Assembly: GCA_023389745.1 (NCBI GenBank)
Contig: JAEWED010000053.1
Span: 15,283 to 79,282, forward strand
Length of the DNA: 64,000 nt
Source of the DNA: Actinomycetes bacterium
Lineage (GTDB): Bacteria > Actinomycetota > Acidimicrobiia > Acidimicrobiales > Microtrichaceae
Direction of reading: 5' to 3'
A program made the translations under genes and the position numbers. The notes under the pieces were generated by a model. That model was not told where the DNA came from. It saw only the letters and a program-made list of their open reading frames with translations, and did no database searches. Within the stretch, counting starts at the first letter, position 1; each line of letters starts with the position of its first letter. This document shows, in pieces, positions 1-8,895 of the stretch.

Positions 1-553
1 CGAGCGGTTCGAACAGACGGGTCCGCACGAAGTCCTCGTACGACTGCCCCGACACCGCCTCGACGATCGCCCCGGCGAGGGTGAACCCGGCGTTGCTGTA
101 CGAGTAGCCCTGGCCGGGATCGAAGAGCCGACGGGCGTCTCGCAGCTGCTCGAGCGAATGGCCGCCGTGCACCAGGAAGTGGTCGCCGTCGACGCCCGAC
201 CGGTGGCTCAGCAACTGCTCGACGGTGACCGTGCTCAGGTCGACCCCGAGCCCGTTGCTCCCGCGCAGATCGAGGTCCGGCAGGTACGTCGACGCCGGCG
301 CGGACAGGTCGACCTCTCCGGACTCGACCAACAGCATCACCGCGGCCGAGGTGACGGTCTTCGAGATCGACCCGACCTGGAAGCGGGTCGCGCCGTCGAC
401 GGGCAGCGGGAGCTCGACGTTCGTGACGCCGACGCCCACCACCACACGCTCGTCGCCGTGCAGCACCCCGACCGCCACACCCGGCACGCCGTGGCGTCCG
501 GCGATCTCGGCGACCGCGGCCTGGAGTGCGTCCCGATCGAACGGGCTCACCAC
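1..553 (-). CDS. Serine hydrolase, beta-lactamase class C-like (partial)
   Basis: This is the N-terminal part of a beta-lactamase/DD-peptidase-fold serine hydrolase. Reading leftward, the SxxK nucleophile motif appears as SISK about 70 residues in, and the tyrosine motif appears as YSN near residue 150. The C-terminal part lies beyond the window edge. Three consecutive GTG codons (556, 553, 550) can serve as start. A GAGGGGG ribosome-binding sequence at about 559-565 favours 553 or 550. It lies about 30 bp after the stop of the upstream hydrolase and is probably co-transcribed with it. No signal peptide is visible, so a cytoplasmic esterase or peptidase is most likely; the substrate is unknown. 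Confidence 0.8.
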   Translation of the reverse strand, partial: MVSPFDRDALQAAVAEIAGRHGVPGVAVGVLHGDERVVVGVGVTNVELPLPVDGATRFQVGSISKTVTSAAVMLLVESGEVDLSAPASTYLPDLDLRGSNGLGVDLSTVTVEQLLSHRSGVDGDHFLVHGGHSLEQLRDARRLFDPGQGYSYSNAGFTLAGAIVEAVSGQSYEDFVRTRLFEPL

Positions 554-560
554 CACGCCC

Positions 561-594
561 CCCTCATGAGAACGGCTCCCTCATGAGAACGGGA
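561..594. repeat. 17-bp tandem duplication at a gene end
   Basis: CCCTCATGAGAACGG occurs at 561-575 and again at 578-592, a tandem duplication with period 17. The second copy carries the stop codon of the alpha/beta hydrolase on the minus strand. The first copy forms the leader of the next gene. Confidence 0.8.
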
Positions 595-2122
595 GCGGCT
601 CGATCGACTCCACGCACGTCGGCAGCGGGGCCTCGGGGTCGGTCAGGAACCCGACCCAGGCCGACGTCGTGCAGTCGTTGAAGCCGCGCGCCCCGTGGCC
701 GGCCCGGGGCACGCCGACGAACCGGGCGTTCGGCATGGCCTCGGCCTGGTCGACCGAATCCTGGTACGGCGTGATCGGGTCGAGCGTGCCGGCGAACACG
801 AGCGTCGGCACGTCGGGCAGGGCCGGCTCCTCGAAGGACTCGGGCACGAACTCGACGTCCCAGGTCTCGCAGTGCAGCTGGCTCGAGATGAAGCTGTACA
901 GGCTGTTCTCGCCGTCGCCCGCGAGCTCCTCGCTGGTGGCACCTTCGAGCTGACGTCCCGAGTCCGCGCAGTCGATCGCGAAGAACGCACCCTCGGACAG
1001 GCCCACGATGCGGGGCATCGCCATCGAGACGAAGCTCGCCAGGATCGAGCGGTCGCCGTCGGCGATCGCGGTGAGGATGCCGGGGATCAGCGGGATGAGC
1101 GTCGTGTCGTACATGGCGGCGAACATGCCGCTGCGCAGGTCGGCGCCGGTCAGCTCGAAGGTCCGCTCGCTGGTCTCGCCCGCCACCTCGACGGTCGCCG
1201 TGAGCACCTCGGGGCGGGCGTCGAGCTCGGCGACGGCGTCGTCGAACGTGGCGCCGAGGTCCGGGTACGACTCGTTGCACGCGGTGTCGTCGGCGCACGC
1301 CTCGATCAGGCGCTCGAACGCCTGGTTCGGCGCTTCTCTGGCCCGCTCCACACCACCGATCTGCGTCGGGTAGACGGAGTCGATCACCAACGCCCGGACC
1401 CGGTCCGGATGCTCCCGCGAGTACGCCAGACCGATGCGGGTTCCGTACGAGGCACCCAGCAGGTTCCACTGCTCGAGCCCGAGCGCCTCGCGGATCGATT
1501 CCATGTCGGCGACCGAGGTCGGCGTGTCGTACATGTCGAGGTCGATGCCCGACGCGACGAGTCGCTCACGGCACGTCGCCGCGGCGGTCAGGTTCGTCTC
1601 GAGCTCCTCGTCGAAGGGCGCCGCTGCGCCGAGCGCCTCGACCGCCGCGATCTCCTTCTCCGGGCAGTTCAGGCTCGGCTCGGAACGTCCCGAACCCCGC
1701 TGGTCCCACAGCAGCACGTCACGGTCGGTCAGACCGGGCAACGTCAACGCCGCGGTGGGTGCCTTCTCGAGCAGGTCGCCGCCGGGCCCGCCGTGCAGCA
1801 GCAGGACCGGAGCAGCGTCCGGATCGGACTGCTCGTGGTGCACTCGCATGACGGGCAGCGAGATCATGTCGCTGTCGACGTCGGACCGGTCCGCCGGCAC
1901 GTCGACGGTGCCGCAGGTGACGGTGACCTCGGCGGGCTTGTCGGGCAGATCCCACCAGCAGTCGCCTTCGACGAAGGTCGGGTCCTCGACGAACGCGGGT
2001 GCGGTGGTCGTGGTCGTGGACCGCTCGGCCCCGGCCGATTCGTCGTCGCCGCCGGAGGTGCAGCCGGCGACGAGCGCAGCCGCCACCGCCGCGAGTCCGA
2101 TGCGCCGCAGTGTCGTGCCCAT
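581..2122 (-). CDS. Secreted alpha/beta hydrolase lipoprotein, S33/tripeptidyl aminopeptidase type
   Basis: This 513-residue exported peptidase-like enzyme resembles the S33 (proline iminopeptidase/tripeptidyl aminopeptidase) family, whose members release N-terminal residues from peptides. The N terminus is a lipoprotein signal ending in a VAGC lipobox, followed by an acidic and Thr-rich linker. Family hallmarks are the oxyanion-loop motif HGGPGG, the nucleophile elbow GASYG, the aspartate in AGTLDP and the histidine in RAGHG; the C-terminal part looks like a TAP domain. The open frame continues upstream, but the ATG at 2122 has a GGAAGGGAG ribosome-binding site and starts exactly at the signal peptide. 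The exact peptide specificity cannot be read from the sequence. Confidence 0.85.
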   Translation of the reverse strand: MGTTLRRIGLAAVAAALVAGCTSGGDDESAGAERSTTTTTAPAFVEDPTFVEGDCWWDLPDKPAEVTVTCGTVDVPADRSDVDSDMISLPVMRVHHEQSDPDAAPVLLLHGGPGGDLLEKAPTAALTLPGLTDRDVLLWDQRGSGRSEPSLNCPEKEIAAVEALGAAAPFDEELETNLTAAATCRERLVASGIDLDMYDTPTSVADMESIREALGLEQWNLLGASYGTRIGLAYSREHPDRVRALVIDSVYPTQIGGVERAREAPNQAFERLIEACADDTACNESYPDLGATFDDAVAELDARPEVLTATVEVAGETSERTFELTGADLRSGMFAAMYDTTLIPLIPGILTAIADGDRSILASFVSMAMPRIVGLSEGAFFAIDCADSGRQLEGATSEELAGDGENSLYSFISSQLHCETWDVEFVPESFEEPALPDVPTLVFAGTLDPITPYQDSVDQAEAMPNARFVGVPRAGHGARGFNDCTTSAWVGFLTDPEAPLPTCVESIEPLPFS

Positions 2123-2204
2123 GACGACTCCCTTCCTCGATCGAAGGCGAACCGTAGCCCGCAGGGCGTCCCATGGCGGACGTCTCGACCGGAGGGGGCG
2201 GCGA

Positions 2205-2210
2205 TAGGCT
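2205..2210 (+). promoter_or_regulatory. -10 element, probable leaderless promoter
   Basis: TAGGCT lies nine bases before the ATG at 2220. The same TANNNT arrangement recurs before several starts in this window (4629, 18057, 45090, 62826). Confidence 0.5.
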
Positions 2211-2219
2211 TTGGCCCTG

Positions 2220-2678
2220 ATGACCGACGCCCCGGACCCGGAATTCGCCACCCTCAACGACATCGACGTCACCCTGATGCTCGCCGACTCGGCGCAGGCC
2301 GCCGACGGCAAGCTCTACGTGCTCGGCGGGGGTTGGACCTTCACCGGACCGGCCCCTTCGCCCGCGGCCCTCGCCGGCATGGTGCACGTCCCGTGGAACC
2401 GCACGAACTCCCGACTGTCGGTCAGCTTCGAACTGGTCGACGACGACGGCGTGGCCGTCGAGGTGCCCGACGAGCGCGGCGGCTCGACGCCGGTCGCGAT
2501 CAACCTGACCGTCGAGGTCGGACGAGCACCGGGCGCCCCCGAGGGCATGATCCAGAACACGCCGTTCGCCATCAACCTGAGCCCGCTGCCGTTCGCGCCC
2601 GGACGCACCTACGAGTGGCGCTGCTCGGTCGACGGCGTGCCGCGCACCAGCCGGCAGTTCCACGTCCGGTCGGCCTGA
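2220..2678 (+). CDS. DUF6941-like conserved actinobacterial protein
   Basis: This 152-residue protein resembles the uncharacterised DUF6941 family. The recognisable block is LADSAQAADGKLYVLGG near the N terminus, followed by a beta-rich domain ending in a WRCSVDG segment. No signal peptide or catalytic motif is seen. ATG 2220 is preferred because a TAGGCT -10 box stands just upstream, giving a leaderless message. A TTG at 2211 is the alternative and is better placed for the GGAGGGGG at 2191. It is followed by purU after only 7 bp, so the two are probably co-transcribed. Function is unknown. Confidence 0.7.
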   Translation: MTDAPDPEFATLNDIDVTLMLADSAQAADGKLYVLGGGWTFTGPAPSPAALAGMVHVPWNRTNSRLSVSFELVDDDGVAVEVPDERGGSTPVAINLTVEVGRAPGAPEGMIQNTPFAINLSPLPFAPGRTYEWRCSVDGVPRTSRQFHVRSA

Positions 2679-2685
2679 GGCGACC

Positions 2686-3540
<855 letters not shown>

Positions 3541-3562
3541 CGACCGCGCCCACAGCCGACAC

Positions 3563-4576
3563 GTGCACACCCTCGAGGACCTCACGACCCCGGCGCTGCT
3601 CGTCGACCTCGACGCGCTCGACCACAACATCGAGGTCATGGCGCGTGCCCGTCCGGGGCGGTCGCTGCGCCCGCACGTCAAGGCGTTCAAGAGCACGGCG
3701 CTGGCCCGACACCTCCGCGGCGTCGGCGGACACGACACGTTCTGCTGCGCGACGTTGCGCGAGATGGAGGGGATGGTCGCCGCGGGGCTGCACACCGACC
3801 TGCTGCTCGCCAACGAGACGCTCGACGGGCCGCGGCTCGCCGCGCTGGTGGCGTCGTCGCCGGGCATCGTGACGGTCGCGGTCGACTCGCCCGAGACGGT
3901 GGCCGTCGCGGCCGAAGCGGGCGCGTCGGTGCTGATCGACGTCGACGTCGGTCTGCCCCGCTGCGGGTGCCCGCCCGAGCAGGCCGGGCCGCTGGCCGAG
4001 CTGGCCCGCTCGCTCGGCGTCGAGGTCCGCGGCGTCATGGGCTACGAGGGGCACACCGTCGGAGTCGCGGATCGGGCACGGCGCACCACCGAGGTCGCCG
4101 CGTCGATGTCGTTGCTGCGCGAGGCGCACCGAGCCGTCGGCGGCGGGCTCAGCTCGGCCGGCGGCACCGGGACCTATGACCTGCACGACTGGGCCGACGA
4201 GGTGCAGGCCGGCTCCTACCTGTTGATGGACACCGCGTACGCCGAGCTCGACCTGCCGTTCCGTTCGGCGCTGTCGGTGCTGGCGACGGTGATCTCGACG
4301 TCGACGACCCGTGGCTGGGGTGTGGTCGACGCCGGGCTGAAGGCGTTCGGCATGGACCACGGCAACCCGTCGATGCCCGGATGGTCCGTGCTGTTCTGCT
4401 CGGACGAGCACACGACGTTCTGCCCGGCCGACGGCGGCGAGCTGCCCGCGGTCGGGACCCGGCTGCGGATGCTGCCGGCACACGTCGATCCGACGGTGGC
4501 GTACCACGAGCAGTTGTACGTGCTGCGCGGCGACCGGGTGGTCGACACGTGGCCGGTCGACCTGCGTGGCTGGTGA
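3563..4576 (+). CDS. Fold-type III PLP enzyme, D-threonine aldolase/D-serine dehydratase-like
   Basis: This 337-residue PLP enzyme of the alanine-racemase N-terminal fold joined to a C-terminal DSD1-type domain probably cleaves or deaminates a D-hydroxy-amino acid. The likely Schiff-base lysine is in RPHVKAFKS (about residue 35), and the C-terminal metal-ligand region contains PAHVDPTVAYHE. GTG 3563 is chosen because it gives the usual LEDLTTPALLVDLDAL opening; longer reading is possible but runs into purU. It starts 22 bp after purU. Family membership is clear. Choosing between aldolase, dehydratase and deaminase is not possible from sequence alone. Confidence 0.82.
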   Translation: MHTLEDLTTPALLVDLDALDHNIEVMARARPGRSLRPHVKAFKSTALARHLRGVGGHDTFCCATLREMEGMVAAGLHTDLLLANETLDGPRLAALVASSPGIVTVAVDSPETVAVAAEAGASVLIDVDVGLPRCGCPPEQAGPLAELARSLGVEVRGVMGYEGHTVGVADRARRTTEVAASMSLLREAHRAVGGGLSSAGGTGTYDLHDWADEVQAGSYLLMDTAYAELDLPFRSALSVLATVISTSTTRGWGVVDAGLKAFGMDHGNPSMPGWSVLFCSDEHTTFCPADGGELPAVGTRLRMLPAHVDPTVAYHEQLYVLRGDRVVDTWPVDLRGW

Positions 4577-4628
4577 CCGCCGGGTCGGCGCGCTGATCCA
4601 CGGGGGTCGGACCTCGATCCGACGCCGT

Positions 4629-4634
4629 TAGCCT
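4629..4634 (+). promoter_or_regulatory. -10 element, probable leaderless promoter
   Basis: TAGCCT ends seven bases before GTG 4642, so transcription should begin at or next to the start codon. Confidence 0.5.
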
Positions 4635-4641
4635 GATCACC

Positions 4642-5556
4642 GTGCAGGTCCAGGAGCGGTTCACCACGACGTTGCGACGACTGAGCCGTCTCTCGACGGG
4701 TCGTGGATTCGACGCCTACCGCGACGTGCCCTGGGACGACGAGGACCACCAGCTCGACCCCACCGACCCTCGCCTGGTGCTCCCGGCGGTCGACCCCCTC
4801 GCGTCGACCGACTGGTACCGCTCGTTGGCGCCCGGCGAGCAGGCCCGCATCGGTCTGGCCCGGATCACGACGAGCATGACGACCGCCCGCCAGTTCGAGA
4901 ACCTGCTGCAACAGGGTCTGCTGCATCGGGCGCTGTACCTGCCGACCGGGGATCCCGAGTTCCGCTACATCCACCACGAGATCATCGAAGAGGCGCAGCA
5001 CACCCTCATGTTCGAGGAGCTCGTCGTGCGTGCCGGCGCGTCACCCCGGGGCATGCCGAGGTGGCTGCGACGCTTCACCGAATGGCTGATGCCGGTGCTC
5101 GCCCGCCACTCCCCCGTCGTGTTCTTCGCGATGGTGCTCGGCGGCGAGGAACCGCTCGACCTCATCCAGCGCCGCACGATCGCCGAGCCGACCGTGCACC
5201 CGCTGGTCCACCAGGTCATGCGGATCCACATCGCCGAGGAGGCCCGACACATCTCGTACGCCCGCACCGCGATCGAGGTCGAGACGCCGAAGCTCAGCCG
5301 GGCCCGGCGCCACAGCGTCGCCTTCTTCACGCCGCTGGCGCTCGGGATCATGGCGCGGCTGATGCTGCGCCCCAACCACGACCTGGCCGCCGCGGGAGTG
5401 CCCCGTGAGGTCCTGAAGGCGGTCGACGTGTCCGACGACGGTCGCCACCTGCTCGTCGACGGCGTCGCCAAGGTGCGCCGCCAGTTCATCGAGCTCGACC
5501 TGGTCACCGCCCCCGCCCGCTGGATGTGGCGCCGCCTCGGCCTCTGGCCCGGCTGA
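4642..5556 (+). CDS. AurF-like diiron oxygenase
   Basis: This 304-residue all-helical protein resembles the p-aminobenzoate N-oxygenase (AurF) family of non-haem diiron enzymes. Carboxylate and histidine ligands are visible in the helices containing EIIEEAQHTLMFEEL and IHIAEEARHISYAR, with another Glu in the earlier ARQFENLLQQG helix. Such enzymes oxidise amines or other small substrates using O2. There is no signal peptide. It has its own promoter and stands alone, followed by a palindromic element. The substrate is unknown. Confidence 0.82.
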   Translation: MQVQERFTTTLRRLSRLSTGRGFDAYRDVPWDDEDHQLDPTDPRLVLPAVDPLASTDWYRSLAPGEQARIGLARITTSMTTARQFENLLQQGLLHRALYLPTGDPEFRYIHHEIIEEAQHTLMFEELVVRAGASPRGMPRWLRRFTEWLMPVLARHSPVVFFAMVLGGEEPLDLIQRRTIAEPTVHPLVHQVMRIHIAEEARHISYARTAIEVETPKLSRARRHSVAFFTPLALGIMARLMLRPNHDLAAAGVPREVLKAVDVSDDGRHLLVDGVAKVRRQFIELDLVTAPARWMWRRLGLWPG

Positions 5557-5618
5557 CCTCCCCGACCCAGGGCCACTCACCCCTCAGGCCGACCGCAGCT
5601 CACCCCGCCACTCGGATT

Positions 5619-5661
5619 CTCCGGTGATTGATCGACACATTGTGTCGATCGATCACCAGAG
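5619..5661. repeat. 43-bp palindrome of the CTCCGGTGAT family, copy 1
   Basis: Arms of 21 nt (5619-5639 and 5641-5661) surround a single central T with one mismatch and one wobble. The left arm begins CTCCGGTGATTGATCGACAC. It is almost identical to copy 2 at 6679-6725, and the pair brackets the gene at 5730-6668. It lies after the AurF-like gene and could act as a terminator. Confidence 0.85.
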
Positions 5662-5729
5662 AAACCCAGGGTCCGGGCCGGGGAGCCGTCCCCGCTGACG
5701 ACAGCAGCGGGGCACGCTGTGCTGGAGCG

Positions 5730-6668
5730 ATGGTGACTGGCCCCATCGACGACCTGCTTCGCGGACATGCAGCCGACCAGTACGGCGTGCTGTTGCGTCC
5801 CTCGGTCAAGGCCGCGGGACTCACCGATCGCCAGATCGCGCGCCGAGTTGCGAGTGGACAGTGGAGGAAGCGATCCAACCGCGTGTACGTGGTTGACGGA
5901 ACACCAGGCGGTCCGGAGCAGGAGCTGCTCGCAGCGGCCTGGTCGGTCGACGGCGCCGCGTCCCATTCGAGCGGGGCGTGGCTGCACGACGTGCTCGACG
6001 ATCCGCCGGAGCCGCCGCACGTCTCGAGCCTGACGAACCGGGGACGCAACGCCGACGCCGACTGGCTGGTGCTCCACCGCCCGGACGCGCTGCCGACGCA
6101 AGATCTCACCCGACGACGAGGCATTCCCGTCACCACGGTGGAACGCACGCTGATCGACCTTGGCGCGGTCGTCGATCTCGAGACACTTCGGGGGTGCGTC
6201 GACCGAGCGCTCAGGTCGCGCCTCACCCATGTGAGCCGCTTGATTCGCCGGCATCTCGAGCTCGGCAGTCGCGGCCGGCCAGGCAGCGGCGCCGCTCGGA
6301 TCGTGCTGGCTGAGATCGACGCCGACCTTGCACTGCTCGAGAGCGACCTCGAGTCGATGCTGCTGCGACTGATCGAGGCCGCCGGGTTGCCCCGGCCGAC
6401 GCTCCAGCATCGTGTCGAGGTCGACGGTCGCCGCTACCGGCTGGACATGGCGTACCCGGACCTGCGGATCGCGATCGAGGCCGACGGATTCGCCGTCCAC
6501 GGAGGGCGACAGGCGTTCGAGAACGACCACGAGCGACGCACCGCGCTGACGGTTCTCGGCTGGCAGGTGTTGGAGTTCACCTGGCGCCAGATCTGTCGAC
6601 AGCCCGATTGGGTGGTCGGTCAGATCCGGACCGCGATCGAGAAGGCAGTTGCGCGGCGCGGACGCTGA
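5730..6668 (+). CDS. AbiEi-like winged-helix plus DUF559 nuclease-fold protein
   Basis: This 312-residue protein has two parts. The N-terminal half resembles the AbiEi antitoxin-type winged helix common in actinobacteria (GLTDRQIARRV, then GIPVTTVERTLIDL). The C-terminal third is a DUF559/Vsr-like PD-(D/E)XK domain with RLDMAYPDLRIAIEADG as the core, then WQVLEFTWRQI. No AbiEii toxin gene is adjacent. A GGAG-like sequence precedes ATG 5730; GTG 5733 is an alternative. The gene sits between two near-identical palindromes. The enzyme activity is not known for this family; DNA nicking or repair is a guess from the fold. Confidence 0.75.
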   Translation: MVTGPIDDLLRGHAADQYGVLLRPSVKAAGLTDRQIARRVASGQWRKRSNRVYVVDGTPGGPEQELLAAAWSVDGAASHSSGAWLHDVLDDPPEPPHVSSLTNRGRNADADWLVLHRPDALPTQDLTRRRGIPVTTVERTLIDLGAVVDLETLRGCVDRALRSRLTHVSRLIRRHLELGSRGRPGSGAARIVLAEIDADLALLESDLESMLLRLIEAAGLPRPTLQHRVEVDGRRYRLDMAYPDLRIAIEADGFAVHGGRQAFENDHERRTALTVLGWQVLEFTWRQICRQPDWVVGQIRTAIEKAVARRGR

Positions 6669-6678
6669 TCGGCGTCTC

Positions 6679-6725
6679 AACTCCGGTGATTGATCGACAC
6701 ATTGTGTCGATCAATCACCGGAGTT
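6679..6725. repeat. 47-bp perfect palindrome of the CTCCGGTGAT family, copy 2
   Basis: Perfect 23-nt arms (6679-6701 and 6703-6725) flank a single T. It lies between convergent genes (ends at 6668 and 6759), so it can act as a two-way terminator, and it is nearly identical to copy 1 at 5619. Confidence 0.9.
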
Positions 6726-6758
6726 CGAGGGGCGGGGCGGCGTTCGGGCGAAGGGGGG

Positions 6759-7352
6759 TCAGGCGAGCTGGGTGATGAGGGAGCGCAGGGCTCGGCCGCG
6801 GTGGGAGATGGCGTGCTTCTCCTCGGCCGACATCTCGGCGAAGGTCCGACCGTCGCCCTCGAGGGGCACGAACACCGGGTCATAGCCGAAGCCGGACTCG
6901 CCACGAGGCTCGTCGATGATGCGACCCTCGACGGTGCCGTCCGCGACGACCTCGGTACCGTCGGGGCGCTGCAGGACGATCACGCAGCGGAAACGCGCGG
7001 TGCGCTCCCCCGCCGCGCCGAGCTCGCCGAGGCGCGCGAGCAGCAGCTCGACGTTGTCGGCGTCGGTGGCGTTCTCGCCGGCGAAGCGGGCGGAGCGGAC
7101 ACCCGGCTCGCCGCCGAGCGCGTCGACCTCGAGGCCCGAGTCGTCGGCCAGCGCGGCGTGACCGGTCGCAGCGACCAGCGCCGCCGCTTTCAGCCGGGCG
7201 TTGCCCACGAAGTCCGGCGCATCCTCGACGACGTCGGGCACCTCCGCCGGGCGCGGCACCAGCTCGTACCCGAGCGCGTGCTCGGTGAGGATCTCACGCA
7301 GCTCGGCGACCTTCTTCGGGTTCGCCGACGCGAGCACCAGCGGCGCCGACAC
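6759..7352 (-). CDS. rdgB: XTP/dITP diphosphatase
   Basis: This house-cleaning enzyme hydrolyses dITP, XTP and ITP to monophosphates, keeping deaminated purines out of DNA and RNA. The 197-residue protein shows the substrate-binding opening LVLASANPKKVAEL, the metal-binding LADDSGLEVDALGG stretch and GFGYDPVFVP near the C terminus. It starts with GTG, 8 bp after rph, as in the conserved actinobacterial order murI - MBL phosphodiesterase - rph - rdgB. It is the last gene of that leftward block and ends next to a palindromic element. Confidence 0.95.
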   Translation of the reverse strand: MSAPLVLASANPKKVAELREILTEHALGYELVPRPAEVPDVVEDAPDFVGNARLKAAALVAATGHAALADDSGLEVDALGGEPGVRSARFAGENATDADNVELLLARLGELGAAGERTARFRCVIVLQRPDGTEVVADGTVEGRIIDEPRGESGFGYDPVFVPLEGDGRTFAEMSAEEKHAISHRGRALRSLITQLA

Positions 7353-7360
7353 GGCGTCGC

Positions 7361-8098
7361 TCAGCGACCGAAGTCGCGCGGCGTCGGCGGCACCGAGACG
7401 TACTCACGCTGCAGCTCGTGGATCGTGCGGATCCCACCCTCGGCCAGCGACAGCAGCGAGTCGAGCTCGTCACGGCTGAACGGCGCGCCCTCGGCGGTGC
7501 CCTGCACCTCGACGAAGAGGCCCTTGCCGGTCATGACGACGTTCATGTCGGTCTCGGCGGCGACGTCCTCGACGTAGGGCAGGTCGAGGCGGGGCTCGCC
7601 GTCGATGACACCCACCGAGATCGAAGCGAGCTCGTCGAGCAGCGGCACCGACGACAGCTTGCCGGCCTGCACCATGCGGGTCAGGCAGTCGTGCAGCGCC
7701 AGGTACGCACCGGAGATCGACGCGGTGCGGGTGCCGCCGTCGGCCTGCAGCACGTCGCAGTCGATCAGGATCTGGCACTCTCCGAGCGCCTTCATGTCGA
7801 CCACCGAGCGCAGGGCACGGCCGATGAGCCGCTGGATCTCCTGGGTGCGGCCCTTCGGGCCCTTCGTCTCGCGACGGATGCGCTCGGGCGACGCGCCCGG
7901 CAGCATCGAGTACTCGGCGGTGACCCAGCCCTTGCCGCTGTTGCGCATCCAGCGGGGCACGTCCTCGTCGAGCATGGCGGTGCAGAGCACCTTGGTCTCG
8001 CCACAGGTCACCATGACCGAACCCTGTGCGAAGGCGGTGAAGTCACGCTCGAAGGAGTAGGGCCGGAGCTCGTCGTTGGCGCGTCCGTCTGGTCTCAC
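7361..8098 (-). CDS. rph: Ribonuclease PH
   Basis: RNase PH is a phosphorolytic 3'-5' exoribonuclease that trims the 3' ends of tRNA precursors. The 245-residue protein opens with RPDGRANDELRP and has the phosphate-binding core LQADGGTRTASISGAYLAL. It begins with GTG after a GGAGATC ribosome-binding site. It sits between the MBL-fold phosphodiesterase and rdgB in the conserved order. Confidence 0.96.
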   Translation of the reverse strand: MRPDGRANDELRPYSFERDFTAFAQGSVMVTCGETKVLCTAMLDEDVPRWMRNSGKGWVTAEYSMLPGASPERIRRETKGPKGRTQEIQRLIGRALRSVVDMKALGECQILIDCDVLQADGGTRTASISGAYLALHDCLTRMVQAGKLSSVPLLDELASISVGVIDGEPRLDLPYVEDVAAETDMNVVMTGKGLFVEVQGTAEGAPFSRDELDSLLSLAEGGIRTIHELQREYVSVPPTPRDFGR

Positions 8099-8153
8099 TG
8101 GGATCTCCTGTCAGCAGGGGTTCGGGCGATGGGCCGGGCGAGAGGCGGTCCCC

Positions 8154-8891
8154 TCAGAGGGTGAACGTCCGGTGCACCGTCGCCACGTCGACCGTCGAAC
8201 CATAGGCGGCGGTGGCCTCGACGACGGACTCGGTGACGTCGGACTCGGGCAGCACGTGGGTCAGCGCGAGCCGGGCTGCTCCCGCCGCACGGGCCGTCTC
8301 ACCGGCCTGACGGGCCGACAGGTGCACGGGGCTCGCGAACGGCGAGCCCTCGACGTAGGTCGCCTCGACGACCGCCAGGTCCAGGCCATCGCCCAGCGAC
8401 GACAGCGACCACCCCGGTCCGGTGTCGGAGCTGTAGCCGATCGACCGGCCGTCGTGGTCGACGCGCACGGCCAGGGTCTCGACCGGGTGGTCGGTCGCCG
8501 AGCACGTGAAGTGCAGCGATCCGACGTCGAACTGCGACCGGTCGGTGATCACGTGCGGCGAGAACGTCGGCTCGAGCTCACCGGAGCAGAGCGACATGGC
8601 CATCTTCTCGGTCTCGGCGGTCAGGTACAGGTCGATGCCGCTGCGCTCGAGCACGTAGCGGAACGCGTTGCGCATGACCGGCAGCTCGAGCCAGTGGTCG
8701 GGATGGCAGTGGCTGAGCACGACGGCGTCGAGGGAGTCGAGCGAGACGTGCTGTTGCAGGTTCCCCAGCGTGCCGGGTCCGGCGTCGAGCATGACCGTGG
8801 TGTCATCGGAGCGCACCAGGAACCCGGAGCACGCTCCCTGCGCGCCGGCGTAGGTACCCGACGATCCCAGCACGGTCAGGGTGAAGCTCAC
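8154..8891 (-). CDS. MBL-fold hydrolase, Rv1339-type cyclic nucleotide phosphodiesterase
   Basis: This 245-residue metallo-beta-lactamase-fold protein carries the zinc-binding motif SHCHPDHW, with further metal ligands expected from CSATDH, YSSDTGP and LTHVLP. Its position between murI and rph matches Mycobacterium tuberculosis Rv1339, reported as an atypical class II cAMP phosphodiesterase; that assignment is by family and synteny. It starts 4 bp after murI. Ribonuclease Z-like activity is the main alternative. Confidence 0.82.
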   Translation of the reverse strand: MSFTLTVLGSSGTYAGAQGACSGFLVRSDDTTVMLDAGPGTLGNLQQHVSLDSLDAVVLSHCHPDHWLELPVMRNAFRYVLERSGIDLYLTAETEKMAMSLCSGELEPTFSPHVITDRSQFDVGSLHFTCSATDHPVETLAVRVDHDGRSIGYSSDTGPGWSLSSLGDGLDLAVVEATYVEGSPFASPVHLSARQAGETARAAGAARLALTHVLPESDVTESVVEATAAYGSTVDVATVHRTFTL

Positions 8892-8895
8892 CGCA

